DNA of 64,000 bases. Source: Ectobacillus sp. JY-23. Its GTDB lineage: Bacteria; Bacillota; Bacilli; Bacillales; Bacillaceae_G. The notes under the pieces were generated by a model that had not been told where the DNA came from, did not search any database, and was given only the letters and a program-made list of their open reading frames with translations. Below are positions 38,779 to 46,627 of the stretch, one piece after another; the stretch's first letter is position 1; every line of letters begins with the position of its first letter. The DNA lies in contig NZ_CP095462.1 in the NCBI RefSeq assembly GCF_023022965.1, positions 1,426,001 to 1,490,000 on the forward strand. The letters run 5' to 3'. A program made the translations under genes and the position numbers.

Positions 38779-38836
38779 TTGACACTTCCACCCTTAAAAG
38801 GGCAAACCTGCTGATGCAGGTGGGATTCTTGCTACC
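38779..38836 (-). mobile_element. Relic right end of an IS200/IS605 (TnpB-type) element
   Basis: On the minus strand GGTAGCAAGAATCCCACC leads into paired segments (CCTGC/GCAGG and CCCTT/AAGGG within an outer CCAC/GTGG) and ends AAGTGTCAA. The order 'AGCAAGAATCCC - hairpin - GTGTCAA' is how many Bacillus IS605/IS1341-group elements and their omega RNAs end, as I remember them. No tnpB, tnpA or left end is visible, so it is a fossil or a solo end. It lies between the peptidase and the small two-repeat gene. Confidence 0.5.
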
Positions 38837-38869
38837 AAAAGCCAAATCTATTTCTAGTATGGTAAAAAG

Positions 38870-38902
38870 CAAAACCGTGCTTCATTTAGCACGGTCTTTT
38901 TT
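38870..38902 (-). terminator. Terminator of the small two-repeat gene
   Basis: Seven-base arms ACCGTGC / GCACGGT with an 8-base loop; T-rich on both sides. Just past the stop at 38901. Confidence 0.75.
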
Positions 38903-39088
38903 AAATAACATATGGGTTACCACTTATTACAGCGCGCATATCAGGAGTAATTTGAATAGTGAAGGCTGTTGTAACTTGCACATGCTTCCCTTTTTTTCTT
39001 TAATTAATAATTCTCTCTTTTCAAAACCGTATGGATTACCACTTAAGTACTTACGTACCTCTTCTGTAATCAATTCATCCCTTCTCAT
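38901..39088 (-). pseudogene. Small two-repeat gene interrupted by a -1 frame change (possible programmed frameshift)
   Basis: From the ATG at 39088, the first 33 codons read MRRDELITEEVRKYLSGNPYG and on to IKEKK. There frame 0 continues for only 19 unrelated codons, while the -1 frame continues for 29 codons, GKHVQVTTAF to the end AVISGNPYVI and a TAA just before the terminator. The two halves share a motif, V/M-R-x-x-I/L-SGNPY. The switch point is exactly the heptamer A AAA AAG (plus 38990-38996) in the right phase for -1 slippage. Full product 62 residues. A TATAAT -10 lies upstream (about 39097-39102). Either a recent homopolymer deletion/addition or regulated frameshifting. The family is not recognised. 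Confidence 0.6.
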
Positions 39089-39096
39089 TTTACCTT

Positions 39097-39128
39097 TATA
39101 TAAAGATTATACACACTAAAATATTTAG
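39097..39128 (-). promoter_or_regulatory. Promoter region with dyad operator for the two-repeat gene
   Basis: Minus strand TATAAT is preceded, in the spacer, by a 13-bp dyad CTAAATATTTTAG (plus 39116-39128, arms CTAAA/TTTAG). The -35 is weak (TTTATT-like), which suits a regulated promoter. Confidence 0.4.
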
Positions 39129-39189
39129 AATAAACAGTTTTTTACAAAAAAGACTGTGTTACAAATGTTGATTATTGGCACTTGTTTAA

Positions 39190-39330
39190 TAGGAGTGAAG
39201 GGAGTGAGAATCCTGAGAGGGAAAACGAGTCAAAGGGAGACCCGCAGACGCATAGCGCTGAGGAGTCTGCCTGACCGCCCGCGGAAAACGAAAACCCGTA
39301 ACGAAAATCAATAACGAACTTTAACAGAGC
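39190..39330. repeat. Long intergenic Bacillaceae-type repeat
   Basis: About 140 bp, much higher in GC than its surroundings, with segments such as CCCGCAGACGCATAGCGC, GAGGAGTCTGCC, CCGCCCGCGGAAAACG and a tail AACGAACTTTAACAGAGC. Similar sequences are scattered between genes in many Bacillaceae as I recall (GCGGAAAGCGAGCGCC-type). It abuts the A-run of the mntR terminator. Not coding: its reading frames give only the Ser/Cys-rich spurious peptides typical of such repeats. Confidence 0.6.
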
Positions 39331-39360
39331 AAAAAAAAGAAAGCTGTACAAACGCAGCTT
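39331..39360 (-). terminator. mntR terminator
   Basis: Stem AAGCTG / CAGCTT with an 8-base loop, then TCTTTTTTTT on the minus strand. Confidence 0.8.
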
Positions 39361-39364
39361 CCTA

Positions 39365-39793
39365 TTATTGATTTTGCTCTTCATTCACTTTTTGGATAGC
39401 ACGTAATACCTCAATACGCGCTTTATCTTCTTCAAAAAACTGTACTAAATCACCAATGCGATCAATTGCTTCCCAGCTTAAGTGATGCTCGATCCCTTCT
39501 ACATCATCATAAATCTTGGCTTCATCCAATCCAATGATACGCATAAACTGTTCTAATAATTCATGACGGTACACAAGGCGCTTGCCAATTTTTTTACCCT
39601 TTGTTGTTAAAATAAGACCTCTGTACTTTTCATAAATTAAATATTCATCTTTATCAAGCTTTTGTACCATCTTTGTAACCGAAGATGGGTGCACATTAAG
39701 CGCTTCTGCAATGTCCGAAACACGTGCATACCCTTTTTCTTCAATTAACAAATAAATTTGTTCTATATAGTCTTCCATACTCGGAGTAGGCAT
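39365..39793 (-). CDS. mntR: Manganese transport regulator MntR
   Basis: DtxR-family repressor that senses Mn2+ and controls manganese uptake and efflux genes. 142 residues beginning [21 protein letters not shown] winged helix ([20 protein letters not shown]) is followed by a helical dimer and metal-binding domain with [15 protein letters not shown]; Asp8, Glu11, His77, Glu99 and Glu102/His103-type ligands lie in the expected blocks. The start is the ATG at 39793, six bases from GGAGG; the ORF-extending ATG at 39844 lies before the ribosome site. Confidence 0.94.
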   Translation of the reverse strand: MPTPSMEDYIEQIYLLIEEKGYARVSDIAEALNVHPSSVTKMVQKLDKDEYLIYEKYRGLILTTKGKKIGKRLVYRHELLEQFMRIIGLDEAKIYDDVEGIEHHLSWEAIDRIGDLVQFFEEDKARIEVLRAIQKVNEEQNQ

Positions 39794-39893
39794 TGGTTTC
39801 CTCCATCCAAACGTTTTCTTCGCTTTTTTTCCGTCTCTAAGCAATCAATAAAATCATACAACAGAAACAGCGAAGTGACAAGGGAAGAAACCG

Positions 39894-40919
39894 TTACGTA
39901 AAGTATTGTATGTGGGCATCTGGAAAGTAAGCATTAATATACGAACGAATTGTTTGTTCTAAAAGAGCTGCTTCTTCTGTAGGATACACATACTTTCCAA
40001 TACCATATCTGCCCCATTTGTATTTACGTTTTTCTTCGTCCATCTCAAGCTTTGTATTTGGATACCGCTTTTCAATCACCTTTTTCGCCGGTTTGGTAAA
40101 ACGATGCTGAATCATTTCAAAAGATAAATTGGGCAAACTTATATCTTTAAGAGAAGCATGCAATCTCTCAAATAATTCTCGGTATCCTTCTTCCCAATCA
40201 TCATGCATATAAATCGGAGCCACAATGAACCCAAGTGGATAACCGGCATCTGCCACCTTGCGCGCCGCTTCAATTCGGTCTTCAAACGGCGATGTACCGG
40301 GCTCAAAGTTTTTAATTACGTAACGTGAATTAATGCTAAAGCGAAATCGTGTTTTTCCATTATGCTTTGCATCGAGGAGATGATCAACATGTGAATACTT
40401 CGTAACAAACCGCAATTGTCCGTATTCAGTTTGACCAATAAATTCTATCGTTTTCTTTAAAGCATGTGTTAAGTGATCAATGCCAACAATGTCTGATGTA
40501 CATGCTGCCTCAAAACGAGTTATTTCCGGAGCACGTTCATCCATATACTTTTGTGCTTGTTCAAAAATTTCATCTAAATTAACATACACACGTACGTACG
40601 GCTTGCTCCCTAATGTTGTCTGTAAGTAGCAATAATGACAATGCCCCATACAACCTGTCGCCAACGGAATTGCATATTCGGCTGATGGCTTAGACGTATC
40701 AAATTTTAAAGTTCTGCGCACACCTACAACAAGGGTTGCTTTAGCATATCGATACTTTTGCAATTCATTTTCTCCAGGCAAATCACGAATCTGATTATGT
40801 GAAGTAGTTTCTCTAATTTCAAGACCCATTGCTGTAAACTTTTCGTACAATTCTTTTCCAAGTGGATATTCTAGGGCCTGTGGCTCAAAATATACCAATT
40901 TGGGCAAAAATGGCTTCAA
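39894..40919 (-). CDS. splB: Spore photoproduct lyase, TTG start
   Basis: Radical S-adenosylmethionine enzyme that repairs the spore photoproduct thymine dimer during germination. The 341 residues contain the 4Fe-4S motif ATGCMGHCHYCYLQT (Cys-x3-Cys-x2-Cys), the catalytic Cys in FEAACTSDIVGIDHL, and the C-terminal signature KYKWGRYGIGKYVYP. A TTG at 40919 behind GGGAGTGAGTCG gives a protein starting (M)KPFLPKLVYFEP, as in B. subtilis; the ATG at 40985 adds a non-conserved tail. No splA is seen beside it. Confidence 0.94.
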   Translation of the reverse strand: MKPFLPKLVYFEPQALEYPLGKELYEKFTAMGLEIRETTSHNQIRDLPGENELQKYRYAKATLVVGVRRTLKFDTSKPSAEYAIPLATGCMGHCHYCYLQTTLGSKPYVRVYVNLDEIFEQAQKYMDERAPEITRFEAACTSDIVGIDHLTHALKKTIEFIGQTEYGQLRFVTKYSHVDHLLDAKHNGKTRFRFSINSRYVIKNFEPGTSPFEDRIEAARKVADAGYPLGFIVAPIYMHDDWEEGYRELFERLHASLKDISLPNLSFEMIQHRFTKPAKKVIEKRYPNTKLEMDEEKRKYKWGRYGIGKYVYPTEEAALLEQTIRSYINAYFPDAHIQYFT

Positions 40920-41107
40920 ACGACTCACTCCCTTCGTTACTTTCTCTTTATGTAGTATAAGCGCTGCGCACTTTTTCATCAGCAACCATATCCATCAATA
41001 ATTTCCATATAAAAAATCTCCTTCTTTTCACTCAAAAAACTCTTGCCAATCACTTCTTTCTTTGTAATGCTATATGATTGGAGACTATAGTAAAAGGAGG
41101 CGATTAT

Positions 41108-41959
41108 ATGCTAGAAACAATTCTTTCCTTAGACTGGAGTAAAGCAAAATCATATATCTTTTCTGTGTTGCTCGCATTTTTTATCTCCTACTTCGGATTT
41201 GCGTTAGTACGCTATTTTTTACATCAACTTTTTCAACGAACCAATCTTATTGAAGAAAAAAAAGAACAAACCATTGAAACGGTCGTAAAAAATACATCGA
41301 GATATGCAACCTTAATTATCGTGTTGCTAGTAGCCATCAAACCTTTTATTGATTTAAAGCAGTTGCTCGTGGCCGGAGGAGTTATCGGGATTATTATTGG
41401 CTTTGGCGCACAATCTGCAATTAAAGACTTTCTATATGGTTTTTTCTTTTTATTTGAAGGTCAATTGAAAAAAGGGGATTTTGTTACGATAAACAATGAG
41501 CAAGCAGGTTCTGTAGAAGATTTGGGATTTCGAGTTGTGAGCGTCCGCTTAATGGATGGAAAATTGATGACCGTGTCAAACGGAGAAGTGCGCAAAGTGG
41601 TTAATGGGAATGTGCATCATCGTCGTATTTTCGAAAGTGTGGTTGTAGGGTTTCAAGAAGACCCTACCCGTATTCGTATATTACTTGAAGAAACTTGCGA
41701 ATTATTAAATGAACTGCACGATGACTATTTACTCCGCCATCCACACGGTGAAATTGTAGAGCCCTATCAGTACTGGGGCATGTCCTCACTCGATGCATGT
41801 CCATACGGATTTCGTTTTTCCATCGCAGCAACCGTACATGACGTTCACTACTTAAAAGCTGCACAAGAAACAAAATTTTTGTTGGCTAAAAAAATACACG
41901 AGGAGGGTATTATCTTACCAACCGTACAAGCGGTTTACACAAGATCCCTGCAGGGATAA
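41108..41959 (+). CDS. MscS-type mechanosensitive channel (YkuT-like)
   Basis: 283 residues: membrane helices at about 15-35, 60-78 and the pore-lining third helix (LLVAGGVIGIIIGFGAQSAIKDFLYGFF), then the beta domain (FEGQLKKGDFVTINNEQAGSVEDLGFRVVSVR) and a cytoplasmic alpha/beta cage. These features place it in the MscS small-conductance channel family that releases solutes on hypo-osmotic shock. The start is the ATG at 41108 after AAAGGAGGCG; the ATG at 41078 precedes the ribosome site. Confidence 0.9.
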   Translation: MLETILSLDWSKAKSYIFSVLLAFFISYFGFALVRYFLHQLFQRTNLIEEKKEQTIETVVKNTSRYATLIIVLLVAIKPFIDLKQLLVAGGVIGIIIGFGAQSAIKDFLYGFFFLFEGQLKKGDFVTINNEQAGSVEDLGFRVVSVRLMDGKLMTVSNGEVRKVVNGNVHHRRIFESVVVGFQEDPTRIRILLEETCELLNELHDDYLLRHPHGEIVEPYQYWGMSSLDACPYGFRFSIAATVHDVHYLKAAQETKFLLAKKIHEEGIILPTVQAVYTRSLQG

Positions 41960-42107
41960 ATGCATTTCCAAATTTTAAAACTGTCATAAACAGCTGACAA
42001 AATAGAAAAATACAGATAGAAACAGTTGACGCATCTCTTTTCTTACCAGTATTATATTTTTTCGTGAGCACATAAAGGACGACATAAAAGACGAGAGGGG
42101 AAGCAGA

Positions 42108-42881
42108 ATGTCATTAAAGAAAAAAACCGAAGTACGCACAGGCAAGATGGTTCGAGAACTCATGCTTGCAGACTTAGACGTCACAGCATCTCTAGTGATG
42201 GTATATAGTGAGTCGAACGTTAATAAGGAAATTAAAGTGGAAGGCTTAAATCCGAGATCTAACGAAGAACTATTCATTAGCGGAGATATAGACTGGAATA
42301 GTAGCGTTATATACAAAATTGTGGATTTCTCAGGAAAAGTTGAAGTTGGAAAAGCTATCCTAACAGAAATGAAAAAAAATAACTTATCTCTTTCCATTGA
42401 GCGGATTATGTGGAGCAAGGATAAGCAAGGCAATATTGAAACAGCGCCCGAACCTACAACACCCGAGCCTGAAGCTACACTAACTCTTGTTCCTGAAAAA
42501 GCCGAGCCTCAGCCTGTGACACAAACTGCAGAAACACATCAAAAAGCAGAAAAGATTACAGTAGCAAAGCCTGTAGAAGCAACGCAGGCTGAAGAACCAC
42601 GGATGCAAACGGTGAAAAACACTTCACAAGCCATCCCCTCACAAACACCATCAGCAGAATGGCAGGAACGCTACAGCAGATTGATTGCCAAAGCAGTAAG
42701 CGTATGTCAGGATTATGAGTTGGGAATGGACGTGGATGATTCTATCTCCGACTTGAAAGGTGAGTTAGAAGCACAAGGGGTTAAAGTAGTACCTGATAAA
42801 GATATTTTAGAAACAGTAGCACAATTGCGCACATTAAAATCGAAAGGCATTGACCTTCATAAAATTTTAGATCTTGTATGA
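42108..42881 (+). CDS. Unrecognised two-domain acidic protein with Pro/Glu linker
   Basis: 257 residues, no signal peptide. Residues 1-105 look like a compact alpha/beta domain (MSLKKKTEVRTGKMVRELML, YKIVDFSGKVEVGKAILTEM). A disordered Pro/Glu/Ala/Thr linker follows (about 110-185), then a charged helical C-terminal domain (YSRLIAKAVSVCQDYELGMDVDDSI to the end, including TLKSKGIDLHKILDLV). GAGAGGGGAAGC precedes the ATG. A perfect terminator follows. I know no family for it; linker-joined halves suggest an adaptor or regulator. Confidence 0.7.
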   Translation: MSLKKKTEVRTGKMVRELMLADLDVTASLVMVYSESNVNKEIKVEGLNPRSNEELFISGDIDWNSSVIYKIVDFSGKVEVGKAILTEMKKNNLSLSIERIMWSKDKQGNIETAPEPTTPEPEATLTLVPEKAEPQPVTQTAETHQKAEKITVAKPVEATQAEEPRMQTVKNTSQAIPSQTPSAEWQERYSRLIAKAVSVCQDYELGMDVDDSISDLKGELEAQGVKVVPDKDILETVAQLRTLKSKGIDLHKILDLV

Positions 42882-42882
42882 T

Positions 42883-42918
42883 AAAAAATGAGAGGCGCTA
42901 GAGCGCCTCTCATTTTTT
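42883..42918. terminator. Bidirectional terminator between the acidic-protein gene and lipM
   Basis: Perfect 17-base arms (AAAAAATGAGAGGCGCT and its complement) around a 2-base centre, serving the two convergent genes. Confidence 0.9.
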
Positions 42919-43746
42919 ATAATTCCATTCTTTTGCTTCATATTTCTCTTTCATAAGTTGCTCCACTTCAGCTTTTTGTTCATTCGTTAACTCATACGTC
43001 TGCAATTCTACATGAAGCCCCTTTTCAAAACCATCGCGAAATGCTTCTTTTAATTGCTTCATCGTAAATGATTTATCTGTTAACGCATTCACAGCGACTG
43101 CTTTGGAAGAAAACATACTCTTCATTCTTTCTTTAATACGTTCATTAGGAAATAAAAATAAATCATAGAGCGTGTCTAAATCGATTTCAAGCGGGATTGA
43201 ACCATGCTGCAGGATAACACCCTTTTGGCGCGTTTGCGCGCTACCAGCAATTTTTCTTCCTTCGACAACAATTTCATACCAAGAAGGCGCGTCAAAACAA
43301 ACGGAAGATCGCGGATTTTTCAAATCATCTCGCTCTTGCTGTGTTTTTGGAACCGCGAAATAAGCATCCAAGCCAAGAGATTGAAATCCTTCCAAAATTC
43401 CTTGCGAAATGACTCGATAGGCTTCCGTAACCGTTTTTGGCATATCTGGATGATTTTCTGGTACAATCACGCTGTACGTCAATTCCTTATCATGAAGGAC
43501 ACTACGCCCTCCCGTTGGACGACGCACAAATTCAAACCCTCTTTTGGTTACTTCATCCATATTGATTTCCTTTTCGACTCTTTGAAAGTAACCAATAGAC
43601 AAAGTCGGTGTTGCCCATTCATAAAATCGAACAATAGGGGGCATTTTTCGTTCACTTTGCCAATTTAATAAACACTCATCAAGTGCCATATTATAAGCAG
43701 CAGAACGAGCACCTGAATCAATATAGTACCATTTTTCTTTTTCCAT
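42910..43746 (-). CDS. lipM: Octanoyltransferase LipM
   Basis: Moves octanoate from acyl carrier protein to GcvH at the start of lipoate synthesis in Bacillus. 278 residues beginning [12 protein letters not shown]. Family blocks: [31 protein letters not shown], and the region [17 protein letters not shown] with the active-site Cys, plus [12 protein letters not shown]. The start is the ATG at 43746 after GAGGTG. Lipoate is needed by BkdB and the glycine cleavage H protein, linking it to two other gene clusters here. Confidence 0.94.
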   Translation of the reverse strand: MEKEKWYYIDSGARSAAYNMALDECLLNWQSERKMPPIVRFYEWATPTLSIGYFQRVEKEINMDEVTKRGFEFVRRPTGGRSVLHDKELTYSVIVPENHPDMPKTVTEAYRVISQGILEGFQSLGLDAYFAVPKTQQERDDLKNPRSSVCFDAPSWYEIVVEGRKIAGSAQTRQKGVILQHGSIPLEIDLDTLYDLFLFPNERIKERMKSMFSSKAVAVNALTDKSFTMKQLKEAFRDGFEKGLHVELQTYELTNEQKAEVEQLMKEKYEAKEWNYKK

Positions 43747-43904
43747 AATTAACACCTCATGCTGTAGTCGTAGCTTTTCTTTCACTGTTAGTTTAACAAA
43801 TCAGGTACACTTTGTGAAAAGATATAAAAATGAACCTTGTTCTTGCACAAATAGGCACGAACATTATAATATTGATGATAGATAAGATAAAGGGGGCAAT
43901 TTTG

Positions 43905-44288
43905 GTGTCAACAAGCTTAATAATTATTTTGGGCACTGTAGTGGCGCTCGTTGCATATAGTGTGGCGATGTACTTCTATCAGAAAAAACTGATTAAAAAT
44001 TTGAATGAAGAAGAGTTTCGTGCCGGTTATCGAAAAGCACAACTCATCGATATTCGTGAGCCGGATGAATATAAGGCAGGTCATATTCTCGGCGCGCGTA
44101 ACATCCCGCTCTCACAACTTAGAATGCGCTACAAAGAAATTCGTGCTGATCAACCCGTTTACTTTTATTGCCAAAACGGATTGCGTACAGGACGTGCTGC
44201 ACAGCTCCTTAAGAAAAAAGGCTATAAAGAGCTCTACCAGCTACAAGGCGGCTTTAAAATGTGGACAGGCAAAATTAAAGCAAAATAA
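43905..44288 (+). CDS. yqhL: Rhodanese-like membrane-anchored protein YqhL
   Basis: 127 residues: one N-terminal membrane helix (about 5-24) and a rhodanese domain with LIDIREPDEYKAGHI, ARNIPLSQL, and the active-site loop VYFYCQNGLRTGRAA carrying the catalytic Cys. Possibly a thiosulfate:acceptor or persulfide sulfurtransferase. The start is GTG at 43905 (or TTG at 43902) after AGGGGGC. Divergent from lipM, as in B. subtilis. Confidence 0.9.
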   Translation: MSTSLIIILGTVVALVAYSVAMYFYQKKLIKNLNEEEFRAGYRKAQLIDIREPDEYKAGHILGARNIPLSQLRMRYKEIRADQPVYFYCQNGLRTGRAAQLLKKKGYKELYQLQGGFKMWTGKIKAK

Positions 44289-44319
44289 ACAAGGTGTCCT
44301 ACATAGGACACCTTGTTTA
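44287..44319. terminator. Bidirectional terminator between yqhL and the lipoprotein gene
   Basis: Fifteen-base perfect arms AAACAAGGTGTCCTA / TAGGACACCTTGTTT around CA; overlaps the yqhL stop and the end of the convergent gene. Confidence 0.85.
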
Positions 44320-44826
44320 TTGTTCCTGTTTAGCTCCCCCAACCAATAGCACTTTTTGAAATATCCCTGACTTGACGCTTTCATCGTTAACCTCAATCGG
44401 TTGTAGTTCTGCCAACACCTTATAACTTTTCTCTTTAGCACCAGGTATATCGTATTTCCAAACAGCTTTCCAAACCTTTGTTTCTCCCGGTTCTAACTCT
44501 ACTTTTGTAAGTGCCTGTGAAAACATTTTATCGGCAGAATATTTATAGACCTGTCGCTCTTTTGCCGAAATGATTACTTCAAATTGTTGCGAAGAAGGAA
44601 ATGTCATAATTAATCGATTTTCACTTGTGTTTGTTAATATTAAGCGCACTTCTAGTTGACTACCTTGCGGCCTAGCTTCTACCTCAAATGTGTACATATC
44701 GCTCTCCTCCTTTTGTACCTCTGTTTCCAGTTTTTCCTTTGAAACTTCTCTTGTTTGCCCGTCCTTTTCCGCTCCGCATCCTACAAGACATAGCAAGAAA
44801 AGCATGAACATGACTCTAACCTTCAT
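44317..44826 (-). CDS. Lipoprotein with BsuPI proteinase-inhibitor-like domain
   Basis: 169 residues. A lipoprotein signal (VRVMFMLFLLCLVGCG, lipobox LVGC at about residue 13-16), a charged linker, and a beta-sandwich domain of the BsuPI type (LEVRLILTNTSENRLIMTFPSSQQFEV, VELEPGETKVWKAVW). BsuPI is an intracellular proteinase inhibitor of B. subtilis, but many proteins with this fold are surface lipoproteins of unknown role. The start is the ATG at 44826; an upstream ATG at 44862 would add a non-signal extension. Confidence 0.8.
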   Translation of the reverse strand: MKVRVMFMLFLLCLVGCGAEKDGQTREVSKEKLETEVQKEESDMYTFEVEARPQGSQLEVRLILTNTSENRLIMTFPSSQQFEVIISAKERQVYKYSADKMFSQALTKVELEPGETKVWKAVWKYDIPGAKEKSYKVLAELQPIEVNDESVKSGIFQKVLLVGGAKQEQ

Positions 44827-45031
44827 ACCTGTCGCCACTCCCTTCTTTCTGATTTTAGACATCTATTTCTTTTCTACCCACAATCTACCATCTTTAAGCA
44901 TATATGTCCACGCTATGGATATACATTCTATATAATCAAAAGTAACTCTTAAGATAACAGCCATTGAAAAAAGAAAACATAAAAGAGATTAGTTTGTTAC
45001 TTATACTTCGACGATAACCTTCTGCGCTAAT

Positions 45032-45060
45032 TTGACTTTTATAACATTTTATTTTACAGT
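45032..45060 (+). promoter_or_regulatory. Promoter of the TetR-SMR operon
   Basis: TTGACT, 17-base AT-rich spacer, TACAGT, about 32 bases before the regulator start. A TetR operator is expected nearby but I could not identify a convincing dyad. Confidence 0.5.
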
Positions 45061-45091
45061 CTAACTAACGACCGATAGGAAGGTGACAAAT

Positions 45092-45652
45092 ATGACAGCA
45101 ATTCGAATTAAAGAGGCTGCTCTCATGCGCTTTTCGCGCTACGGTTATGAAGGTACTTCTCTCTCTGATATCGCTGCGGATGTAGGAATTAAAAAGCCCT
45201 CTATATACGCCCATTTTAAAGGAAAAGACGAATTATATATGGCTTGCTTAGATGGTGCCCTGGAGCAAGAAATTTCTTTTTTACAAGAGGAACTTCGTGC
45301 TGCTTCTTCCATCTCAGCATTGCACTCTTTACTGGAAACTTACAGCAAACGTTACGACGAAAACACAGAAGCGCTCTTTTGGCTACGATCATCATTTTTT
45401 TCTCCAGATCATTTACGAGAGACAATAATTAACAAAGCCAACTATTTTATTAACCTCACCCAGAGTTTTGTACGCCCTTTATTTGAAGCAGCAACTATGA
45501 GTGTATCAGTCGATGATGCCACTCGCGCATTTTTATGTTTGTTTGACGGACTGATGGTAGAGCTTCTATACGCAGGAACTGCAAATTTCCAAAATAGACT
45601 TCACTCCTCATGGTTACTGTTTGAACGAGGATTGGGGTTACAGGAGGGATAA
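45092..45652 (+). CDS. TetR-family regulator of the adjacent SMR pump pair
   Basis: 186 residues: an N-terminal TetR helix-turn-helix (ALMRFSRYGYEGTSLSDIAADVGIKKPSIYAHFKGKDELYMAC, shown in part) and a helical ligand-binding C-terminal domain. GGAAGGTGA precedes the ATG at 45092. It is followed after 3 bases by two SMR genes, so it very probably represses its own operon until a cationic toxic compound binds. Confidence 0.88.
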   Translation: MTAIRIKEAALMRFSRYGYEGTSLSDIAADVGIKKPSIYAHFKGKDELYMACLDGALEQEISFLQEELRAASSISALHSLLETYSKRYDENTEALFWLRSSFFSPDHLRETIINKANYFINLTQSFVRPLFEAATMSVSVDDATRAFLCLFDGLMVELLYAGTANFQNRLHSSWLLFERGLGLQEG

Positions 45653-45655
45653 AAC

Positions 45656-45985
45656 ATGGAATGGTTATATGTTGTTGTTGCCGGACTCATTGAAGTCATT
45701 TGGGTATTAGGACTCAAGTACGCAAATAGTGCAATGGCTTGGTTTGGTGTTAGTATTGCCATCCTTATCAGCTTTTGGCTACTTTTTAAAGCTTATAAAA
45801 CGCTGCCAGTTGGAACGGTATACGCTGTTTTCACAGGAATTGGAACAGCCGGAATTGTAATAGTAGAAGCTGTGATTACTGGTGCATTTTCTATCAGTAA
45901 AATCATCTTAATTGCCATTTTATCCTTTGGTGTTATCGGCTTAAAACGCTCTGAAGGTAATATGCATGAAAAGGAAGGTGCGTAA
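45656..45985 (+). CDS. Small multidrug resistance (SMR) protein, first of a pair
   Basis: 109 residues, four membrane helices. The SMR glutamate lies in AGLIEVIWVLGLKYA (Glu14), with LPVGTVYAVFTGIGTAG in helix 3. The pair resembles YkkC/YkkD or YvdR/YvdS, which function as heterodimeric proton-coupled exporters of cationic drugs or guanidinium-like compounds. GGAGGG lies before the ATG. The C-terminal hydrophilic tail is longer than in its partner, as usual for one member of a pair. Confidence 0.88.
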   Translation: MEWLYVVVAGLIEVIWVLGLKYANSAMAWFGVSIAILISFWLLFKAYKTLPVGTVYAVFTGIGTAGIVIVEAVITGAFSISKIILIAILSFGVIGLKRSEGNMHEKEGA

Positions 45986-45986
45986 C

Positions 45987-46301
45987 ATGGCGTGGTTCAT
46001 GTTAATTTTAGCAGGACTTTGCGAAGTAGTTGGTGTTATCTTGATGAAAGTTGCCAGCGAACAAAAGAGTTGGCTACCAAAGTTAGGACTAGTACTCAGC
46101 TTCAGTATGAGCTTTCTTCTATTATCTAAAGCAATGCATCATATATCTGTTGGATCGGCATATGCAGTTTGGACAGGTATTGGTACAGGTGGAAGTGCCT
46201 TGATTGGCATCTTATTATTTAAAGAATCGCGCGAATGGAAGCGACTGTTCTATATCGGGTGTATTTTGTTTGGAGCGGTGGGGTTAAAAATAACACATTG
46301 A
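45987..46301 (+). CDS. Small multidrug resistance (SMR) protein, second of a pair
   Basis: 104 residues, four membrane helices, with LAGLCEVVGVILMK carrying the conserved glutamate (Glu13) and SVGSAYAVWTGIGTGGSALIG in helix 3. The ATG at 45987 follows GGAAGGTGCG and immediately succeeds the stop of the first SMR gene (45983-45985). Presumably forms a heterodimer with it. Confidence 0.88.
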   Translation: MAWFMLILAGLCEVVGVILMKVASEQKSWLPKLGLVLSFSMSFLLLSKAMHHISVGSAYAVWTGIGTGGSALIGILLFKESREWKRLFYIGCILFGAVGLKITH

Positions 46302-46344
46302 ACACTTCCACTAACCTATTCTTCATTGTGATTTATTGGTAGTA

Positions 46345-46395
46345 CTCTCCAAGAACGAACGCCTGTAACGGAAAGCGACAAGGAACTTGAACAGC
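46345..46395. repeat. Degenerate copy of the post-terminator repeat
   Basis: Contains GAACGCCTGTAACGGAAAGCGAC and ends AAGGAACTTGAACAGCC next to a terminator hairpin; its elements match the GCGGAAAGCG and AACTTTAACAG parts of the longer repeat. Quoted parts are within 46357-46395. Confidence 0.4.
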
Positions 46396-46403
46396 CTCAA
46401 AAT

Positions 46404-46433
46404 TGAAAAGCTGAACAATCGTTCAGCTTTTCA
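46404..46433. terminator. Bidirectional terminator after the SMR pair
   Basis: Perfect 13-base arms TGAAAAGCTGAAC / GTTCAGCTTTTCA with loop AATC. Confidence 0.8.
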
Positions 46434-46435
46434 CA

Positions 46436-46627
46436 TCACTTCTCAAAGCGACGAAGCATCTCTTCTCGCATACCAAAACTTACAACTGCCAATCCTATGT
46501 ACATAAATAAAAGTACATAGGAATTTACCGCTCCGTACCATCCATTATCAAAAATTAAGTACACAGTCAAAGCAGCAACCAAAATAAACGCTGTTAAAAA
46601 CAAATAAAAACTCACTTTTTGATTCAT
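46436..46627 (-). CDS. Small two-helix membrane protein, unknown
   Basis: 63 residues with two hydrophobic segments (about 5-25 and 35-54) and a charged C-terminus (REEMLRRFEK). GAGGGAATCGT precedes the ATG. A terminator follows directly. No family recognised. Confidence 0.65.
   Translation of the reverse strand: MNQKVSFYLFLTAFILVAALTVYLIFDNGWYGAVNSYVLLFMYIGLAVVSFGMREEMLRRFEK

Noticed and set aside
38783-38840. Plus-strand GGGCAAACC...GCAGGTGGGA looked like a c-di-GMP (GEMM) riboswitch
   Set aside because: The conserved second half of the aptamer (GACGCAAAGCC-like) is absent and no plus-strand gene follows; the IS605-type end on the other strand explains the sequence better.
38642-38872. 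76-codon minus-strand ORF upstream of the C39 gene
   Set aside because: It is the translation of the IS605-like end and the peptidase promoter region, with no ribosome site.
38700-39119. 139-codon plus-strand ORF over the two-repeat gene
   Set aside because: It runs through two terminators, the IS relic and the minus-strand gene, has no ribosome site and a composition unlike a real protein.
39172-39384. 70-codon ORF across the long repeat
   Set aside because: Typical spurious Ser/Cys-rich reading of this intergenic repeat; no ribosome site.
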